Below, piece by piece: positions 16,703 to 25,496 of a stretch of DNA of 64,000 nt. The position numbers were made by a program, and so were the translations under genes. Location of the stretch: assembly GCF_000813825.1 (NCBI RefSeq), contig NZ_JWTA01000001.1, positions 248,001-312,000 on the forward strand. The letters are read 5' to 3'. Within the stretch, counting starts at the first letter, position 1; each line of letters begins with the position of its first letter. The notes beneath the pieces are model-generated. The model did not search any database and was not told the origin of the DNA. It saw only the letters and a program-made list of their open reading frames with translations. Origin of the DNA: Chryseobacterium taiwanense. Lineage in GTDB: Bacteria > Bacteroidota > Bacteroidia > Flavobacteriales > Weeksellaceae.

Positions 16703-18418
16703 TTAATTATCTCTGAACTTTACGTCTTTAATATTTAAATAGTGGGTTACATTACCTTTCCAATGGTTTTCTTCCAAAGTAAAGGCGATATCAAAGTTTT
16801 TATTTTTAAACTCTTCTGCAAATTGTCCCAGTTTAAAGCCTACACATTCGATATTTCTGTTGGTAGAATCCTGTCTAATATAAAATTTAAGATGATTATT
16901 ATCTTTCCCCATTGTTTTTAAATAACCGGAAAGCTTCTGGTTACTCATCGAAAATATAGGTTTCATATTGTGAGGTCCGAATGGAGCTAACTTTCTATGA
17001 AAGTTGATAAACTCACGATTGATATCTTCAATCTGAACTTCAGTATCGATACTTATAGATGGTTCTTTTTGATGCTCCTGAATCTTTTCCGAAACTATTC
17101 TTTCAAACTTTTCTTTGAAAGCTTCAAACTTTTCTTTTTCCATTGATAAACCTGCAGCGGCGTGATGTCCTCCAAATTTTAAGAAAAATTCAGAACACAT
17201 ATCCAAGGCTTCATGCACATCAAAATCGGAAACAGATCTTGCAGAAGCTACCATTTCTCCATTATTTCCGTCAGTAAAGACTAGGGTAGGTTTGTAGTAA
17301 GTTTCAATCAGTCGGGAAGCAACAATTCCTATAACGCCTTTGTTCCATTCAGGATGATACACAATCGTACTATGTTTTGCTTGTTGCTGAGACTCTATAA
17401 TCTGATTAAGCGCAGAAAGAGTAGAATTCATATCAAGTTCTCTTCTTTCATCGTTGAGGTTCATAATGTCACTTACAATTTGATGCGCATGCTTCAAATT
17501 ATCTGAAACCATAAGCTCTACAGCAGCTTTTCCATGAGAAATCCTTCCTGCGGCGTTTATTTTGGGAGCAATTTCAAAAACAATATTTGAAATTTCAAAG
17601 TGTGATAATTTATCTTCAGGAATTAATAATCTTAAACCTAAATTTCTAGTTTTACGTAAAACTTTAAGCCCCATTTTTGCCAGAACTCTATTTTCTCCGG
17701 TCATGGAAACAATATCGGCTGCAATAGAAATTGCCAGTAGATCTGTTAATTCAAATAATTCTGCTTCAGGAATTTTATAAATGGTATTTAATCCCTGACA
17801 AAGTTTAAAGCCAACTCCACAACCCGAAAGTTCTTTAAAAGGATATCTACAATCATTTCTTTTAGGATCAAGAACAGCCACTGCGTTTGGGATTTCCTCT
17901 CCCGGTAAATGGTGATCACAAATGATAAAATCAATATCCAAACTCTGGGCATAGCTTATCATATCTAAAGCCTTGATTCCACAATCGAGAGCGATGATTA
18001 ACGAAAATCCGTTTTCTTTAGCGAAATCAATTCCTTCTGTTGAAATTCCATACCCTTCAGAATTTCTGTCGGGGATATAATAATCCAGATATTTTTTTTC
18101 AACGATTTTACTAAGATAAAGGTACATCAACGCAACAGCCGTAGTTCCATCTACGTCATAATCACCATATACCAATATTTTTTCACCATTTTCAATAGCG
18201 GTAGCAATACGCTCAACAGCCTTTTGCATATCGGCCATTAAAAACGGACTGTGAATGTCATTGAGATTAGGTTTGAAAAATTCTCTGGCTTTTTGATAAT
18301 TGTCAATGCCTCTAAGAACGAGAAGTTTAGATTCAAAAGTCCCAAAACCAAGTGACGAACTTAATCTGTCTACAATATCTTCATCCGGTTCGGGCTTGTA
18401 AATCCATTTTTGACTCAT
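16703..18418 (-). CDS. recJ: Single-stranded-DNA-specific exonuclease RecJ
   Basis: A 571-residue DHH-family 5'-3' exonuclease used in recombination and mismatch repair. It has DYDVDGTTA (motif I, near residue 81), a DCGIKA segment, the DHH motif in ICDHHLPGEE (near 168), and the DHHA1-type GGHHAAAGLS near residue 415. The C-terminal OB-like domain (FAPFGPHN-type RKLAPFGPHNMKP) is present and the length is normal. A -7-like element ends only 4 nt before the ATG (see findings). It leads the recJ-nadD-DUF3817 unit. Confidence 0.95.
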   Translation of the reverse strand: MSQKWIYKPEPDEDIVDRLSSSLGFGTFESKLLVLRGIDNYQKAREFFKPNLNDIHSPFLMADMQKAVERIATAIENGEKILVYGDYDVDGTTAVALMYLYLSKIVEKKYLDYYIPDRNSEGYGISTEGIDFAKENGFSLIIALDCGIKALDMISYAQSLDIDFIICDHHLPGEEIPNAVAVLDPKRNDCRYPFKELSGCGVGFKLCQGLNTIYKIPEAELFELTDLLAISIAADIVSMTGENRVLAKMGLKVLRKTRNLGLRLLIPEDKLSHFEISNIVFEIAPKINAAGRISHGKAAVELMVSDNLKHAHQIVSDIMNLNDERRELDMNSTLSALNQIIESQQQAKHSTIVYHPEWNKGVIGIVASRLIETYYKPTLVFTDGNNGEMVASARSVSDFDVHEALDMCSEFFLKFGGHHAAAGLSMEKEKFEAFKEKFERIVSEKIQEHQKEPSISIDTEVQIEDINREFINFHRKLAPFGPHNMKPIFSMSNQKLSGYLKTMGKDNNHLKFYIRQDSTNRNIECVGFKLGQFAEEFKNKNFDIAFTLEENHWKGNVTHYLNIKDVKFRDN

Positions 18419-18422
18419 TTCA

Positions 18423-18430
18423 CAAAAATA
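18423..18430 (-). promoter_or_regulatory. -7-like element (TATTTTTG) abutting recJ start
   Basis: Perfect TAnnTTTG on the minus strand, separated from the recJ ATG by only 4 nt. If used, the message would be leaderless or nearly so; no convincing TTG -33 box was found. It may be fortuitous. Confidence 0.35.
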
Positions 18431-18474
18431 GGGAATTATATTTAAAACTAAGATTTATTGTTGAGAGTGGCATT

Positions 18475-18505
18475 AAAAAAAAACCGTTCAGATGATGAAC
18501 GGTTT
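18475..18505 (-). terminator. Terminator of the ABC-F gene
   Basis: Perfect 10-bp stem AAACCGTTCA / TGAACGGTTT (18481-18490 with 18496-18505). On the minus strand it is followed by a run of Ts, 9 bp past the ABC-F stop. Confidence 0.85.
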
Positions 18506-18513
18506 TAATTATT

Positions 18514-20136
18514 TTAAGAATACATTTTCTCTCTTAATTCTTTGACTTTTTTATCAGCAAGATATTCGTCATAAGTCATTTCTCTATCAATGATTCCGTT
18601 TGGAGTCAACTCGATGATTCTGTTACAGACAGTTGAAAGCATTTCGTGGTCATGAGACGCTAACAAAAGATTTCCTTTGAAATTAGACAATGAATTGTTC
18701 AACGTTGTGATACTTTCAAGGTCTAAGTGGTTCGTTGGTTCATCTAATAAAAGGATGTTTGCTTTCTGAAGCATCATTCTACTGAACATACATCTCATTT
18801 TTTCACCTCCTGAAAGTACTTTACAAGATTTCAACGCTTCATCACCTGAGAAAAGCATTCTTCCTAAGAATCCTCTTACAAATTCTTCGTGACGCTCTTC
18901 ATCATTTTTAGTGAATTGTCTCAACCAGTCAACCAAGCTCAAATCTTCCTGGAAGAAGTTTGTATTATCTAAAGGCATGTGAGATTGGTTTGTTGTAACT
19001 CCCCAAGCAACAGTTCCTTTGTCTGCCTCAACATTTCCAGCTAAAATTTCGAAAAATTCTGTAATGGCCAATGAATTTTTAGACAAGACAGCAACTTTAT
19101 CTCCTTTTTTAAGGTTCAAATCGATGTTTGAGAACAATAATTCTCCATCTTTTGTTTTCTCAAGACCCTTTACATCTAAAATCTGATCACCCGCTTCTCT
19201 TTCCATTTCGAAAATGATGGCAGGATATCTTCTTGAAGATGGTTTAATATCATCGATGTTCAATTTATCGATCATTTTCTTTCTTGCTGTAGCTTGTTTA
19301 GCTTTTGCAACGTTTGAACTAAATCTTGCGATGAAGTCCTGAAGTTCTTTCTTCTTTTCTTCTGCTTTTTTGTTAGCTTGAGCTCTTTGTCTTGTTGCTA
19401 ACTGTGAAGCTTGATACCAGAAAGAGTAGTTACCTGTGTAAAGGTTTAATTTAGCATAATCCAAGTCACCGATGTGTGTACAAACCGTATCCAAGAAGTG
19501 ACGGTCGTGAGATACAACAATTACGGTGTTTTCGTAGTCTGCCAAGAAATCTTCTAACCAAGAAATTGTATCAATGTCAAGGTCATTCGTAGGTTCATCT
19601 AGAATAAGTACATCAGGATTTCCGAAAAGCGCCTGAGCCAAAAGAACTTTTACTTTGTCTTTGTTCTCTAGTTCGCTCATCATTTGCCAGTGCATGTCAT
19701 CTTTAATACCAACGTTTGAAAGCATGGTCTGTGCATCAGATTCTGCAGTCCAACCTCCCATTTCATCATAGATTACACCTAGTTCACCAGCTTTAATTCC
19801 ATCTTCGTCAGAGAAATCTTCTTTTGCATATAATGCATCCATTTCCTCTTTTATCTCGAATAGTTTCTTGTTACCTCTTAAAACAGCTTCAAGAACATTA
19901 TATTGATCAAATGCAAAGTGATCCTGCTCAAGAACAGACATCCTTTTTCCGGGTTCCAAAGATACATTTCCAGTTGTAGGATCCTGCTTTCCTGTTAATA
20001 TTTTAAGGAATGTAGACTTTCCTGCACCATTTGCTCCGATAATCCCGTAGCAGTTTCCTTTCGTAAACATAATGTTTACCTCGTCAAAAAGAACTCTTTT
20101 CCCGAATTGTAAAGATAAGTTAGATACTGTTAACAT
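18514..20136 (-). CDS. ABC-F family ATPase, YbiT-like
   Basis: A 540-residue soluble protein with two ABC domains and the interdomain linker of ABC-F factors, which act on the ribosome rather than in transport. Domain 1 has an intact Walker A (GANGAGKS, 34-41) and Walker B (LILDEPTN, 177-184), but its signature is degenerate (SELENKDKV, 154-162). Domain 2 has an intact LSGGEK signature (441-446) and Walker B (LLLDEPTN, 462-469), but its Walker A is lost (LSKNSLAIT, 351-359, no GK[ST]). Thus one composite ATP site looks complete and the other disabled. The overall similarity, including SHDRHFL and CTHIGDLDY, is to E. coli YbiT. Own promoter and terminator. Confidence 0.88.
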   Translation of the reverse strand: MLTVSNLSLQFGKRVLFDEVNIMFTKGNCYGIIGANGAGKSTFLKILTGKQDPTTGNVSLEPGKRMSVLEQDHFAFDQYNVLEAVLRGNKKLFEIKEEMDALYAKEDFSDEDGIKAGELGVIYDEMGGWTAESDAQTMLSNVGIKDDMHWQMMSELENKDKVKVLLAQALFGNPDVLILDEPTNDLDIDTISWLEDFLADYENTVIVVSHDRHFLDTVCTHIGDLDYAKLNLYTGNYSFWYQASQLATRQRAQANKKAEEKKKELQDFIARFSSNVAKAKQATARKKMIDKLNIDDIKPSSRRYPAIIFEMEREAGDQILDVKGLEKTKDGELLFSNIDLNLKKGDKVAVLSKNSLAITEFFEILAGNVEADKGTVAWGVTTNQSHMPLDNTNFFQEDLSLVDWLRQFTKNDEERHEEFVRGFLGRMLFSGDEALKSCKVLSGGEKMRCMFSRMMLQKANILLLDEPTNHLDLESITTLNNSLSNFKGNLLLASHDHEMLSTVCNRIIELTPNGIIDREMTYDEYLADKKVKELREKMYS

Positions 20137-20156
20137 ATAGTTTTGTAAATTTGGCG

Positions 20157-20164
20157 CAAAAATA
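20157..20164 (-). promoter_or_regulatory. -7 promoter element (TATTTTTG) for ABC-F gene
   Basis: Perfect TAnnTTTG on the minus strand, 20 nt upstream of the ABC-F ATG, the usual spacing in this window. Confidence 0.55.
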
Positions 20165-20343
20165 CGAAAAGAATTTGGGTATTTCGTAATAATGTAATAG
20201 TCAAGTTTTTAAATATGGGGTATTTTTTATATATTTCATTAATCAAATTTAATAAAATGCAGGGTCTGGATTAGACCGCTTAATGAATTTATTAAGTATA
20301 GCTATATTAAATTCTTACATCATCTCTTATATACGATCTAAAA

Positions 20344-20802
20344 ATGAAGATTGAAAAAACAGTCAATATATTAAATAAAAGAGCCAGATTTGAATACGAA
20401 ATCCTCGAAGAATTTGAGGCTGGAATGGTTTTAACAGGTACAGAGATAAAATCTTTACGATCATCTAAAGCTTCCATTACCGAATCGTTCTGTCAGTTTA
20501 TTGATCGGGAATTATATATTATTAATATGATGATTGACGAATATAAATTGGGAACTTTTTATAATCATAAAACAAAAAGGGAACGGAAATTGCTCTTGCA
20601 CAAAAAAGAATTGCAAAAACTCGAGAAGAAATTAAAGGATGTAGGAAATACAATCATACCTTTAAAATTATATATCAATGACAAGGGAAAAGCCAAGGTC
20701 TTAATTGCCTTAGGAAGAGGGAAAAAACTCTTTGATAAAAGGGAAAGCATAAAAGATAGAGAAAATAAACGAAACCTAGATAGAATATTAAAGAAAAGTT
20801 AA
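20344..20802 (+). CDS. smpB: SsrA-binding protein SmpB
   Basis: A 152-residue RNA-binding protein that delivers tmRNA to stalled ribosomes for trans-translation. It shows the family signature throughout: NKRARFEYEILEEFEAG, LTGTEIKSLR, the RKLLLHKKEL helix, and a basic tail (KRESIKDRENKR) that enters the mRNA channel. Length is normal. The ssrA gene itself is not seen nearby. Confidence 0.96.
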   Translation: MKIEKTVNILNKRARFEYEILEEFEAGMVLTGTEIKSLRSSKASITESFCQFIDRELYIINMMIDEYKLGTFYNHKTKRERKLLLHKKELQKLEKKLKDVGNTIIPLKLYINDKGKAKVLIALGRGKKLFDKRESIKDRENKRNLDRILKKS

Positions 20803-20818
20803 AAATCATCCAAAAAAC

Positions 20819-20850
20819 TTTGTATATAAAGAAAAATTATATTTATTTTG
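20819..20850 (+). promoter_or_regulatory. -33/-7 promoter (TTTG-N20-TTATTTTG) for OmpA-family gene
   Basis: A TTTG at 20819-20822 and TTATTTTG at 20843-20850 with a 20-nt spacer. The -7 box differs from TAnnTTTG at one base. It lies 29 nt upstream of the ATG of a gene whose codon use suggests very high expression. Confidence 0.55.
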
Positions 20851-20879
20851 CATTATCAATTATTTAATCATTTAATTCT

Positions 20880-22358
20880 ATGAAAAATCTAAAATTAGGA
20901 ATTTCAGCATTGGCGCTTACTGTTGCTTCTACTGTGTTCGCTCAGACGACCAACAACCCTTGGTTGATCGGAGTAGGTGCTCATGCAGAGAACCACTTGG
21001 CACAGAGAAATAACTTCAGTAATACGTTCGCTGCTCGTAATTTGACGAAGACAATGTTCAATATGAACAACTTCTCTATTACTCCACCATTGTCTAAGCT
21101 TACTGTAGCTAGAAATGTTGGTAAAGGTTTAGTTATCGACTGGCAAACTTCTGTAGGAAATGTTGAGAACAAAAGACTTAACATGGGTAAAGAATTCATG
21201 TTAATGACAGGTCTTGGTTTCCAAGCTCACGCTGCAGGTCTTTTATGGAAGAATGAAGATTCTTGGTTCGATCCATATTTAAGAGTTGGTGCTAACTACT
21301 TGAGACACGACTATACATCTCTTTCTTTCCCAAGAACAGATGCTAACGGAGAAACTGTAGTAAATGGAGAAAATGGTAATGAACAAGGTAAAGCAAACCA
21401 CTTTACAGTTTCTACAGGTGCAGGTGTTAACTTTTGGGTAACTAAAAACTTCGGTTTAGGTGTTCAAGGTGACTATGTTTCAACTCCTGGAGATAAAGCA
21501 AACTATGCTAACTTCTGGCAAGCTTCAGCATCATTGAACTTTAGATTTGGTAACAGAGATAGAGATAAAGATGGTATCTTAGATAAAGATGATCTTTGCC
21601 CAGATACACCAGGTTTACCAGAATTCCAAGGATGTCCTGATACAGACGGTGACGGTATTCCAGATAAAGACGATCAGTGTCCAGAAGTTGCTGGTCCAGT
21701 TGAAAACAACGGTTGTCCTTGGCCAGATACAGATGGTGATGGTATTATCGACAAAGATGATGCTTGTCCTACAGTAGCAGGTCCTGCTGAAAACAACGGT
21801 TGTCCTTGGCCAGATACAGATGGTGACGGTATCTTAGATAAAGATGATGCTTGTCCTACAGTTCCAGGTTTACCAGAGTATAACGGTTGTCCAAAACCAG
21901 CTGATCCAACTTATGTTACTGTAACTAAAGAGTTGAAAGATATCTTATTTGATTTCAACAAAGCTACAATCAGACCTGAGTCTAGTGGTAAATTAGATAA
22001 AGCTGCTCAAATCATTAAAGAAGCACCAGCTGAAAACTTTGTTATCGTTGGTATGACAGATGCTAAAGGTTCTGCTGCTTACAACTTGAACTTATCAAGA
22101 CAAAGAGCTGCTTCTGTAGTTTCAGCTTTAGAAGCTAGAGGAGTTAATCCAACAGTATTGAAGTCTATCGGTATCGGTTCTCAAGAAGCTACTGTTCCTG
22201 CAACTGCAACTGATGCAGAAAGACAAGCTGACAGAAAAGTTATCGTAAGAGCTATCTCAGGTGCTGAGTGGGAAACTTACAAGAAAAATGACATTACTGT
22301 AGCTAAGCCAACTAAAAAAGCTCCAGCTAAGAAAGCTCCAGCTAAAAAGAAAAAATAA
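20880..22358 (+). CDS. OmpA-family outer membrane protein with thrombospondin type 3 repeats
   Basis: A 492-residue major outer-membrane protein. Signal peptide MKNLKLGISALALTVASTVFAQ, then an eight-strand barrel to about residue 228. Next come four calcium-binding thrombospondin type 3 repeats (DxDGDGIxDKDDxCP, ~229-338), and an OmpA C-terminal peptidoglycan-binding domain with the DFNKATIRPES start and the NLNLSRQRAASV helix. It ends in a lysine/alanine/proline tail (KKAPAKKAPAKKKK). Codons are strongly biased to GGT, GCT, AAC and GTT, more than in neighbouring genes, which suggests high expression. Likely tethers the outer membrane to peptidoglycan. Confidence 0.93.
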   Translation: MKNLKLGISALALTVASTVFAQTTNNPWLIGVGAHAENHLAQRNNFSNTFAARNLTKTMFNMNNFSITPPLSKLTVARNVGKGLVIDWQTSVGNVENKRLNMGKEFMLMTGLGFQAHAAGLLWKNEDSWFDPYLRVGANYLRHDYTSLSFPRTDANGETVVNGENGNEQGKANHFTVSTGAGVNFWVTKNFGLGVQGDYVSTPGDKANYANFWQASASLNFRFGNRDRDKDGILDKDDLCPDTPGLPEFQGCPDTDGDGIPDKDDQCPEVAGPVENNGCPWPDTDGDGIIDKDDACPTVAGPAENNGCPWPDTDGDGILDKDDACPTVPGLPEYNGCPKPADPTYVTVTKELKDILFDFNKATIRPESSGKLDKAAQIIKEAPAENFVIVGMTDAKGSAAYNLNLSRQRAASVVSALEARGVNPTVLKSIGIGSQEATVPATATDAERQADRKVIVRAISGAEWETYKKNDITVAKPTKKAPAKKAPAKKKK

Positions 22359-22376
22359 TTAATTTTTCTAAATAAT

Positions 22377-22410
22377 AAATACCTCCAATTTTTTGGGGGT
22401 ATTTTTTTTT
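22377..22410 (+). terminator. Rho-independent terminator
   Basis: Stem AATACCTCCAA / TTGGGGGTATT with a TTTT loop and a following T9 tract, 18 bp after the porin stop. Confidence 0.9.
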
Positions 22411-22424
22411 CGTTGACTTTTAAT

Positions 22425-22432
22425 TAATTTTG
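22425..22432 (+). promoter_or_regulatory. -7 promoter element (TAATTTTG) for yebC-type gene
   Basis: Perfect TAnnTTTG ending 19 nt before the ATG at 22452, immediately after the porin terminator. Confidence 0.6.
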
Positions 22433-22451
22433 TGGAAAATTTAAAATAAAA

Positions 22452-23192
22452 ATGGGAAGAGCGTTTGAATATAGAAAAGCTTCTAAAATGGCCAGATGGG
22501 ACAAGATGGCCAAAACTTTCTCTAAAATAGGTAAAGACATTGCTTTGGCAGTTAAAGCAGGAGGAACTGATCCTGAATCTAATCCGGCATTGAGAAGATG
22601 CATCCAGAATGCGAAAGGAGCAAATATGCCTAAAGACAATGTGGAAAGAGCAATCAAGAAGGCAAGTGGTGCAGATGCGGAAAACTACGAAGAAGTTACT
22701 TATGAAGGCTACGGACAAGGTGGTGTTGCTTTTTTTGTAGAATGTACTACAAACAATACAACAAGAACAGTTGCTAACGTAAGAGCTGTTTTCAATAAGT
22801 TTGATGGAAACCTTGGAAAGAATGGTGAATTAGCATTTATTTTTGATAGAAAAGGAATTTTCACCATCGATTTAGCTCAAATTAAAATGGACTGGGATGA
22901 TTTTGAAATGGAAATGATCGACGGTGGAGCAGAAGATGTGGAAAAAGATGAAGAAGAAGTAATGATTACTACTGCTTTTGAAGATTTCGGATCTTTATCT
23001 CACAAACTGGATGAACTGGGTATAGAAGCAAAAAGCGCAGAATTACAGAGAATTCCAAATAATACAAAAGAAGTAAACGAAGAGCAGTTCAAAGCAAATA
23101 TGAAAATGCTTGAGCGTTTCGAGGATGATGATGATGTACAAAACGTATATCACAACATGGAAATTACAGAAGAGTTGATGAACTCTCTATAA
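22452..23192 (+). CDS. YebC/PmpR-family regulator (translation-associated factor)
   Basis: A 246-residue three-domain cytoplasmic protein. The N-terminus shows the family pattern (MGRAFEYRKASKMARWDKMAKTF, shortened here: GRAFEYRKASK; then ISIAVKAGG-like LAVKAGGTDPESNP), then NMPKDNVERAIKKASG and YEGYGQGGVAFFVEC. The conserved NTTRTVANVRAVFNKFDG segment follows at about residues 97-114 with the middle acidic domain after it. Members have been described as DNA-binding regulators and, more recently, as factors helping ribosomes at proline stretches. Which role applies here is not visible. Own promoter; no operon partners. Confidence 0.93.
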   Translation: MGRAFEYRKASKMARWDKMAKTFSKIGKDIALAVKAGGTDPESNPALRRCIQNAKGANMPKDNVERAIKKASGADAENYEEVTYEGYGQGGVAFFVECTTNNTTRTVANVRAVFNKFDGNLGKNGELAFIFDRKGIFTIDLAQIKMDWDDFEMEMIDGGAEDVEKDEEEVMITTAFEDFGSLSHKLDELGIEAKSAELQRIPNNTKEVNEEQFKANMKMLERFEDDDDVQNVYHNMEITEELMNSL

Positions 23193-23253
23193 AAAATAAC
23201 ATAGCATTCATATACAGTTAATTTTCAATTAGTTTCTTTGCATAAAATCATCT

Positions 23254-24081
23254 ATGAAGAGAAACATTGAATTGGTTGTCATTTCGGATGTTCATTTGGG
23301 GACTTATGGATGTAAGGCTAAAGAATTATTAAAATATTTGAATTCCATTCAGCCTAAAACTTTAGTTTTGAATGGAGATATCATAGATATTTGGCAGTTC
23401 AAAAAGTCTTACTTTCCTAAACCTCATTTAAAAGTCATCAAGAAAATTCTTTCTTTGGCTACAAAAAATACTGAAGTATTCTATATTACCGGAAATCACG
23501 ACGAAATGTTCCGGAAGTTTACAGATTTCGAGCTAGGTAAATTAAAAGTCTGTAATAAAATCTGCTTAGACATAAACAACAAAAAAACCTGGATTTTTCA
23601 CGGAGATGTCTTCGATGCATCAGTACAGCATTCTAAATGGATTGCAAAACTGGGCGGGAAAGGCTATGATTTACTGATTGTAATCAATAATGTTGTAAAT
23701 TGGTTTTTGGAGAAAATGGGTAGAGAAAAATACTCGTTTTCCAAAAAAATTAAAAATAATGTAAAAAAAGCAGTCAAGTATATTGGAGATTTTGAATTAA
23801 CGGCTTCTGAGCTTGCCATCGACAACCATTATGATTATGTGGTTTGTGGTCATATTCATCAACCTCAGATTCGTGAAGTGGTGACTAAAAAAGGATCTTG
23901 TACTTATCTTAATTCCGGAGACTGGATAGAAAATCTTTCTGCTTTGGAGTATAACGATAATGAATGGAAGATCTTTTATTACGAAGAGCACAAGCATTTG
24001 CTAACAGATGACGAAACGGAAGAAATTCAAGATATTCCTAATGAAGAGCTTTTGAAACTGGTAACCAATTTTTCTAAATGA
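23254..24081 (+). CDS. UDP-2,3-diacylglucosamine diphosphatase-like metallophosphoesterase
   Basis: A 275-residue calcineurin-fold phosphoesterase with all metal-binding motifs: SDVHLG (12-17), NGDIIDIW (residues ~40-47), GNHDE (~80-84), HGDVFD (~115), and GHIHQPQ (~206). It resembles the LpxH-like group that cleaves UDP-2,3-diacylglucosamine in lipid A synthesis, although a different phosphoester cannot be excluded. It overlaps the next glycosyltransferase gene by 4 bp (ATGA), so the two are likely translationally coupled and serve one envelope lipid or glycan pathway. A near-consensus -7 box (TTTCTTTG) ends 13 nt before the start. Confidence 0.82.
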   Translation: MKRNIELVVISDVHLGTYGCKAKELLKYLNSIQPKTLVLNGDIIDIWQFKKSYFPKPHLKVIKKILSLATKNTEVFYITGNHDEMFRKFTDFELGKLKVCNKICLDINNKKTWIFHGDVFDASVQHSKWIAKLGGKGYDLLIVINNVVNWFLEKMGREKYSFSKKIKNNVKKAVKYIGDFELTASELAIDNHYDYVVCGHIHQPQIREVVTKKGSCTYLNSGDWIENLSALEYNDNEWKIFYYEEHKHLLTDDETEEIQDIPNEELLKLVTNFSK

Positions 24082-25049
24082 GAATATTATATGCATTTCA
24101 GGGAACAGGAAACGGACACGTAGCAAGAGCACAGGAAATTGTTCCTATCTTAAAGAAATACGCACAGGTTGATACATTGATCAGTGGGCATCAATCGCAA
24201 TTAAAGGCTGATTTTGATGTTAATTTTCAACATAAAGGTATTTCGTTGCTTTACGATAAAACAGGTGGTTTGTCGTATAAGAAAACGTTTTTTGATAATG
24301 ATTTTTTTAAAGCGATAAAAACGATCAGAGAGATTGAACTTTCACAATATGATTTAATCATCAACGATTATGAACCTTTAACGGGTTGGGCATGTAAACT
24401 GAAAAAACTTCCGATGATTGAACTCAGTCATCAAGCTTCAATGTTGTTTAAAGAAACACCTAAACCTGAAAAGAAAGATTTCTTTGGAGATTTGGTTTTG
24501 AAATATTACGTTCCAAGCGAACGAAAAATCGGTTTTCATTTTGAAAATTATCACCCGCAAATTAAAAAGCCTGTTATCAGAAAGAAAATAAGAAATCTTA
24601 ATCCCGATAAAAAAAGGTTTTATTTAGTCTATCTTCCAAGCTTTTCAGATGAAAACATTATTAAAGTTTTAAAACAGATTCCTGTAGAATGGAAGGTGTT
24701 TTCTAAATACACAAAACTTCAGTTCAGAGAAAATAATGTTGAAGTTTTCCCGATTGATGAAATTCAGTATTTGAAATCTTTCGAAAATTGTGACGGAATT
24801 CTTTGTAATGCGGGATTTGAAAGTCCGGCAGAAGCTCTTTTTATGGATAAGAAATTATTCGTTATTCCTATTCATAATCAATATGAACAGGAGTGTAATG
24901 CTTGTGCATTGGACAAAATGGGAATTCCTAATTCAAAAGTTTTACAGCTTGAAGAAATAGAAAAATGGGTGAATGCCGACCAACATCTGAAAGTGGATTA
25001 TCCGAATGATATTGAAGAGATTTTGGTGAATGAGGTTTTAGTTCTTTAA
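24078..25049 (+). CDS. Glycosyltransferase, GT28/MurG-like fold
   Basis: A 323-residue GT-B type enzyme. The glycine-rich N-terminus (LYAFQGTGNGHVARAQEIVPIL) is typical of MurG-like and MJ1255-type transferases. A C-terminal nucleotide-sugar site with the pattern CDGILCNAGFESPAEALFM lies near residue 252, and FVIPIHNQYEQECNA near 275. Acceptor and donor are unknown. It is coupled by a 4-bp overlap to the phosphoesterase. The last 12 bp overlap the convergent GNAT gene. Confidence 0.8.
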   Translation: MRILYAFQGTGNGHVARAQEIVPILKKYAQVDTLISGHQSQLKADFDVNFQHKGISLLYDKTGGLSYKKTFFDNDFFKAIKTIREIELSQYDLIINDYEPLTGWACKLKKLPMIELSHQASMLFKETPKPEKKDFFGDLVLKYYVPSERKIGFHFENYHPQIKKPVIRKKIRNLNPDKKRFYLVYLPSFSDENIIKVLKQIPVEWKVFSKYTKLQFRENNVEVFPIDEIQYLKSFENCDGILCNAGFESPAEALFMDKKLFVIPIHNQYEQECNACALDKMGIPNSKVLQLEEIEKWVNADQHLKVDYPNDIEEILVNEVLVL

Positions 25050-25328
25050 AAAAATATCTTCCACATCATTCATTCTCATCATTACAGATCTTGCGTAAGA
25101 ACAGTGAGGATAGACTTTCCAGTTGTTTTCTCTTGCAAATTTTATGGCTTCTTCTACCAGAAATTTTCCCATTCCACGACCTTCAAATTCAGGGTGAACC
25201 AGTACGAAAGAAATGATGAATTTATTTTCTTCAGGGAAAATAGTGTAGGTCAGTCTTCCGATTTCTTTAGTTTCATTGTTCAAGGTAAGAACTCCACCGT
25301 TTCCTGATTTATTGTTTTCGAATCTCAT
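25038..25328 (-). CDS. Small GNAT-family N-acetyltransferase (YjdJ-like)
   Basis: A 96-residue acetyltransferase of the short Gcn5-related type. The acetyl-CoA loop is visible as VHPEFEGRGMGKFLVEEAIKFA (R/Q-x-x-G-x-G/A form EGRGMG) and the C-terminal strand as KVYPHCSYARSVM. The PxCSYA motif fits the YidJ/Gcn5-related subgroup. Substrate unknown. Its stop lies inside the 3' end of the convergent glycosyltransferase gene. Confidence 0.85.
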   Translation of the reverse strand: MRFENNKSGNGGVLTLNNETKEIGRLTYTIFPEENKFIISFVLVHPEFEGRGMGKFLVEEAIKFARENNWKVYPHCSYARSVMMRMNDVEDIFLKN

Positions 25329-25496
25329 AATCTAGGTTTTAATGATATGTAAAAGTACAAAAACCACACCGATGGTGTTTTGATGTAGATCAAGAAAAGA
25401 AGATGAGTTGTGAATGGTCAATTCGTTTAACTTGTCAATTTTAAAATTGAATTAAAAATTCACAATTCACTTACGAAGTAAAATTCACAATTGATA
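25329..25496. repeat. AT-rich spacer with short inverted/direct repeats
   Basis: Contains the palindrome TCAATTTTAAAATTGA (about 25436-25451) and two copies of AAATTCACAATT separated by 22 nt (about 25458-25469 and 25480-25495), with GTTGTGAATGGTCAATTC as a partial inverted copy. Probably intergenic repeat debris; no gene seen. Confidence 0.4.

Noticed and set aside
20165..20343. Possible tmRNA (ssrA) next to smpB
   Set aside because: No tRNA-like acceptor ends or tag-peptide ORF could be found in this spacer.
21560..21890. Regular tandem repeats that might suggest a CRISPR array
   Set aside because: They are in-frame thrombospondin type 3 repeats in the OmpA-family gene, with coding drift and no spacer-like unique segments.
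22368..22718. Antisense ORF over the start of the YebC gene
   Set aside because: Shadow of the strongly coding plus strand; it also runs through the porin terminator.
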